Source: Ifrita kowaldi (Eukaryota > Chordata > Aves > Passeriformes > Cinclosomatidae). From it: a stretch of DNA of 64,000 bases. The notes under the pieces were generated by a model that was not told where the DNA came from, did no database searches, and was given only the letters and a program-made list of their open reading frames with translations. The position numbers and the translations under genes are program-made. Below, in pieces: positions 61,101-64,000 of the stretch. The DNA is taken from assembly GCA_013398055.1 (NCBI GenBank), contig VZRS01014475.1:1139859-1203858 (forward strand), written 5' to 3'. Position 1 is the stretch's first letter. The number at the start of each line of letters is the position of its first letter.

Positions 61101-63296
61101 TTTTGAAGTTGAATGAATATACACATGTCACATTGGCTCATCTTAACCTCGGGTTGAGATTCATTTGGCTTGAGGTCATGTGTCTTTCAGAAGGAAAAAA
61201 AAATGTCATCAGTGTCTGCAGTATGGAAGCTGGGAATGTGGAACTCCTTGTAAAGTGACTGTGTAATGCCTATGATAATTTCAAAGTTAATCTCAGTTTT
61301 ACAATGAAGGAGCATCCTGTAGGAATTTTGAGCCTAAGCTTTAGGACATAAGGAAAATCATGTATTTCCAGTCTAGATGATGAGAATGATCAATGATACC
61401 AAAAATTTGAAGATTGCTTGTCAAATACTACAGAAAAATTGAAATTCTTAAGTTCAAAGAATTTTAAGATTCCATGTTTTTTATTACATGTGAAATGAAA
61501 TTTCTGATTGTGGAAATATAAAAAAAATACTTTTTTTCTGACATACCAGCATCTGTGTGATCTTGACTATGCTACTTGTAGAAATTTGTAAGATAAATAC
61601 GTCAAGTAATCACAGGATGGGTTCTGATGTCTTGATTAAATTAAGACAGTCTTGTCAGTTCAATGTTGTCAGGTTTAACAATGAAGTTGATGAGACTATC
61701 TGAAGTATATCTGGAAATTTTTCTGGATCTACAGAATTCAATGGCATTGCTTAAATCAATCTAACAAGATTTCAGAATTTCATTTTAGAATTAAATAAAT
61801 GTAGATAAATCCCTCAATCAGATTGTGCTTTCTTCACTTCACATGGACTTCAAGTATTGTCAATCATGTTTTAATTTCTGACTTACTTGTATGACATATA
61901 AGACGTGTATCTGCAAGTACCTCCAACAGTTATTTTTTGTTTCTTTGACTCTTGTTGCTTTGTTTCTTGTCCCATTTAACCATATTCCTTTCACCAGGGA
62001 CATCTGTTGGCATGTTTTCTTCCTCCCTGTCCTTGCAAATTTCTAACAATATGCACCCTAAGGTTTTACACGAAATAATTTTCTCCTTTAAAATATTCAT
62101 GGACATTAGTTGTAATGACAAAGTGAAGCATTACATCCTGTAATATCTGTCAATTCAAAATCCATACTGGCATACTGGTCTTCTGAGATGCTACTTGTAC
62201 TTAATGGAGAAAGAAATATTAATGATATGAAGGAAACCGAGAATGATACGAATTAAAAATGGAACAAATGGTGCTTTGTGACAGATGGAGGTGTAAATAA
62301 TGTGTAGAATTCAAAGCCAAAATAAATAAATAAGAAAAAGCGACATGTGAACAAATGTTTAATCAGTCTGTGCTACTGAAAGCCCTTCAACAGTTCTAAA
62401 CTTTTTTTTTCTTTTGCATACTTTTTAGTATCACATCTGTATGTTTAGAACTTTATCCTTGTTAAGAATAATCTTTTGGTAGGTTTAAAAATTTCATATT
62501 GTATGTTGGATGTTGTCATAATCTAGATGATGCATCTTAGCTGCCTCTCTTTTTTTTAAAACACAGTTAAAAATTGAAAAATGGAGTTAGAACCTTTACA
62601 CAATTTTTAAGTAATTTAGTTTAATAATCTGGAAAATGTTTCTGTGTTTGATGAATCAAAACTCAAATTGTGGGATAATGCTGTAAAATTTCAGAAATGG
62701 CATAAATTTCTACCTAGTTCAGCGCACAGTAAAATGTGGTAGACATTATTAAAACTTGTCTTAATTATTTTTTTAAAAAAACTCTCACATTGTTTCTGAG
62801 ATATTGAGAGAACCTGAATTACACTCTAATTCTGTACAGGAATGTTCCCCAAATGCTTCTTTTTGCAATATGTTATTGTTTCATATTTTTAATTTACTTT
62901 TGCATTGCTTCTTTATATGGTGTCCTTATTTGCCTTGATACTTTATTCTTTTGGTTCTGTGTTTGCTTTTCATTCTTCTCTACAAAGCAAACAGCATGGG
63001 ATATGACAAACAAACTGGGGAAAAATGAATACTCTGAACATTTGTCTTGAATTATTGGAAAACATGAAATTATATTGTTATTTATTTGCTTATTAAGAAC
63101 TGAACAGAGAAGAGCCACCAGTTCTCATATTTCTCATCGGCCCCAGGTTGTGCACCAGCTCTACAGGCTATATGCAGCAGGAAATAATTCACAGCTTCTG
63201 TGACCAGTCTTTTCTTCCTTCACCCTATGTCAGTACCTTAATCTTTTATGTCTCTTCAGGTTCATGTTATGGCAAAAGTTTCTCCCAGTGGCTTGA

Positions 63297-63308
63297 ATAT
63301 ATATATAT
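63297..63308. repeat. (AT)n microsatellite
   Basis: Six AT units. Confidence 0.6.
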
Positions 63309-63546
63309 GGCAGATAAGGTTGTGTTAAACTGTGTGATCCTTACTTGTGGCTGTTTGGATCAGACAGAAGGTCTAGCTTTCATTAGGGCACTGAACCTGT
63401 CAGCTTTTTGGGATCCTTGGCATCACTTGGAAATTATGAAGCTGAAATTTATGTTGCCAAGGTAGGAAATGCTATGTCGTAACTTCTACTGCTGAATATG
63501 TCATATGTCTGAAATACTGTTCAAACCCTCCCAGGACTCTAGAAAG

Positions 63547-63600
63547 GAAAAAAAAAAAAACCAAAAAAAGCAAAAAACTGCAAAAGAAACAAAACAAAAA
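63547..63600. repeat. A-rich low-complexity tract
   Basis: A run of about 13 A followed by CC-A7-GC-A6 and similar interrupted runs. It could be mistaken for a retrogene tail, but no gene copy precedes it. Confidence 0.7.
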
Positions 63601-63865
63601 ACCCTGTAAAAAGAGAATCTTCAAGTACCTAAGGGTTATGAGAAATGACTGCCATGACTAAATGATGCCATTAGGTTAAGGTTAGTATCTTCTTCCAGAA
63701 TACTTTATTAATTAACATAATGATAGGCCACAAGCCAAACTGAAAAAATAGGGTTGATTTCCGTCCTGCTCCAAATATAATTCACTTATGCAAATCTTTC
63801 CTTATATAAACATTCAAAATACATATGAATAGCTGTGCATACGTATATACACAGATTTATCTGTA

Positions 63866-63879
63866 TACACACACACACA
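63866..63879. repeat. (AC)n microsatellite
   Basis: Seven AC units; such repeats are often polymorphic. Confidence 0.75.
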
Positions 63880-64000
63880 GAACAATTGCTGTACAGCTGT
63901 CATTCTCAGAGATGCTGATGCTCTTCTCTGAACTAGGGGAGCTTTCTCTGAAGGGGAAGCTAAGGCTAGATGTCTGCGTTTTAGGTGTTGAATCACACAT

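Larger units (their letters stand above)
58061..64000. other. Unique AT-rich non-coding DNA to the window end
   Basis: No gene is supported; the 122-codon plus frame (58811-59179) is rich in F, N and K and looks like translated AT-rich DNA, and the 105-codon frame at 63148-63465 shows no known domain. Contents are a three-unit tandem repeat at 58117-58149, a small CpG group at about 60302-60357, an (AT)n run at 63297-63308, an A-rich tract at 63547-63600 and an (AC)n run at 63866-63879. Confidence 0.6.

Noticed and set aside
63547..63600. A-rich tract as the tail of a processed retrogene or SINE
   Set aside because: No gene copy, SINE promoter or target-site duplication precedes it; A/C-rich tracts recur across the window as simple sequence.
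1..64000. CRISPR arrays, bacterial operons, phage modules or ribosome binding sites
   Set aside because: Nothing prokaryotic is visible; repeat content and composition are those of a vertebrate chromosome.

Overview
The window looks like avian nuclear DNA, most probably from a songbird-type genome. It is AT-rich and CpG-poor, and its recognisable repeats are CR1 LINE 3' ends (with the bird-type ATTCTATG-like tail) and a solo LTR resembling the ERVL-type LTRs common in birds. No Alu, L1, B-type SINE or other mammalian repeat is visible. I found no protein-coding gene, rRNA or tRNA I can support. The longest stop-free reading frames are about 120-127 codons, and the longest lies across two transposon fragments. 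The window therefore reads as a gene desert or the inside of a very long intron.

Layout. 1-8635 is unique AT-rich sequence with small palindromes. 8636-9408 is a CR1 3' end on the + strand. 9409-11704 is unique sequence with a GC-richer patch at 11040-11460. 11705-12345 holds a minus-strand CR1 fragment next to a probable solo LTR. 12346-20065 is unique and includes the best enhancer-like block (17690-18190). 20066-24634 is the most striking region: a 2,217-base segment is present twice in direct tandem, separated by a single N at 22417. Each copy carries an internally deleted CR1 and its 3' flank. The geometry (end of contig, N, start of contig) points to an unmerged assembly overlap rather than a biological duplication. 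24635-28320 is unique. 28321-28907 is a solo ERVL-type LTR. 28908-42418 is mostly unique with short CR1 tails at 36463, 38987 and 39972, a strong 53-base hairpin at 37174-37226 and several CpG-bearing, motif-rich blocks. 42419-42535 is another CR1 tail. 42536-64000 is unique, almost free of recognisable repeats, with candidate regulatory blocks near 45.0-45.5, 51.8-52.1 and 57.9-58.1 kb and some simple repeats.

No genes act together here. If the window has a function it is most likely cis-regulatory: long repeat-poor stretches hold islands with SOX-, homeobox- and nuclear-receptor-like words and locally raised CpG. These islands are inferences by eye and need cross-species alignment. I saw no new biological system; the firmest result is the likely false duplication around the N.
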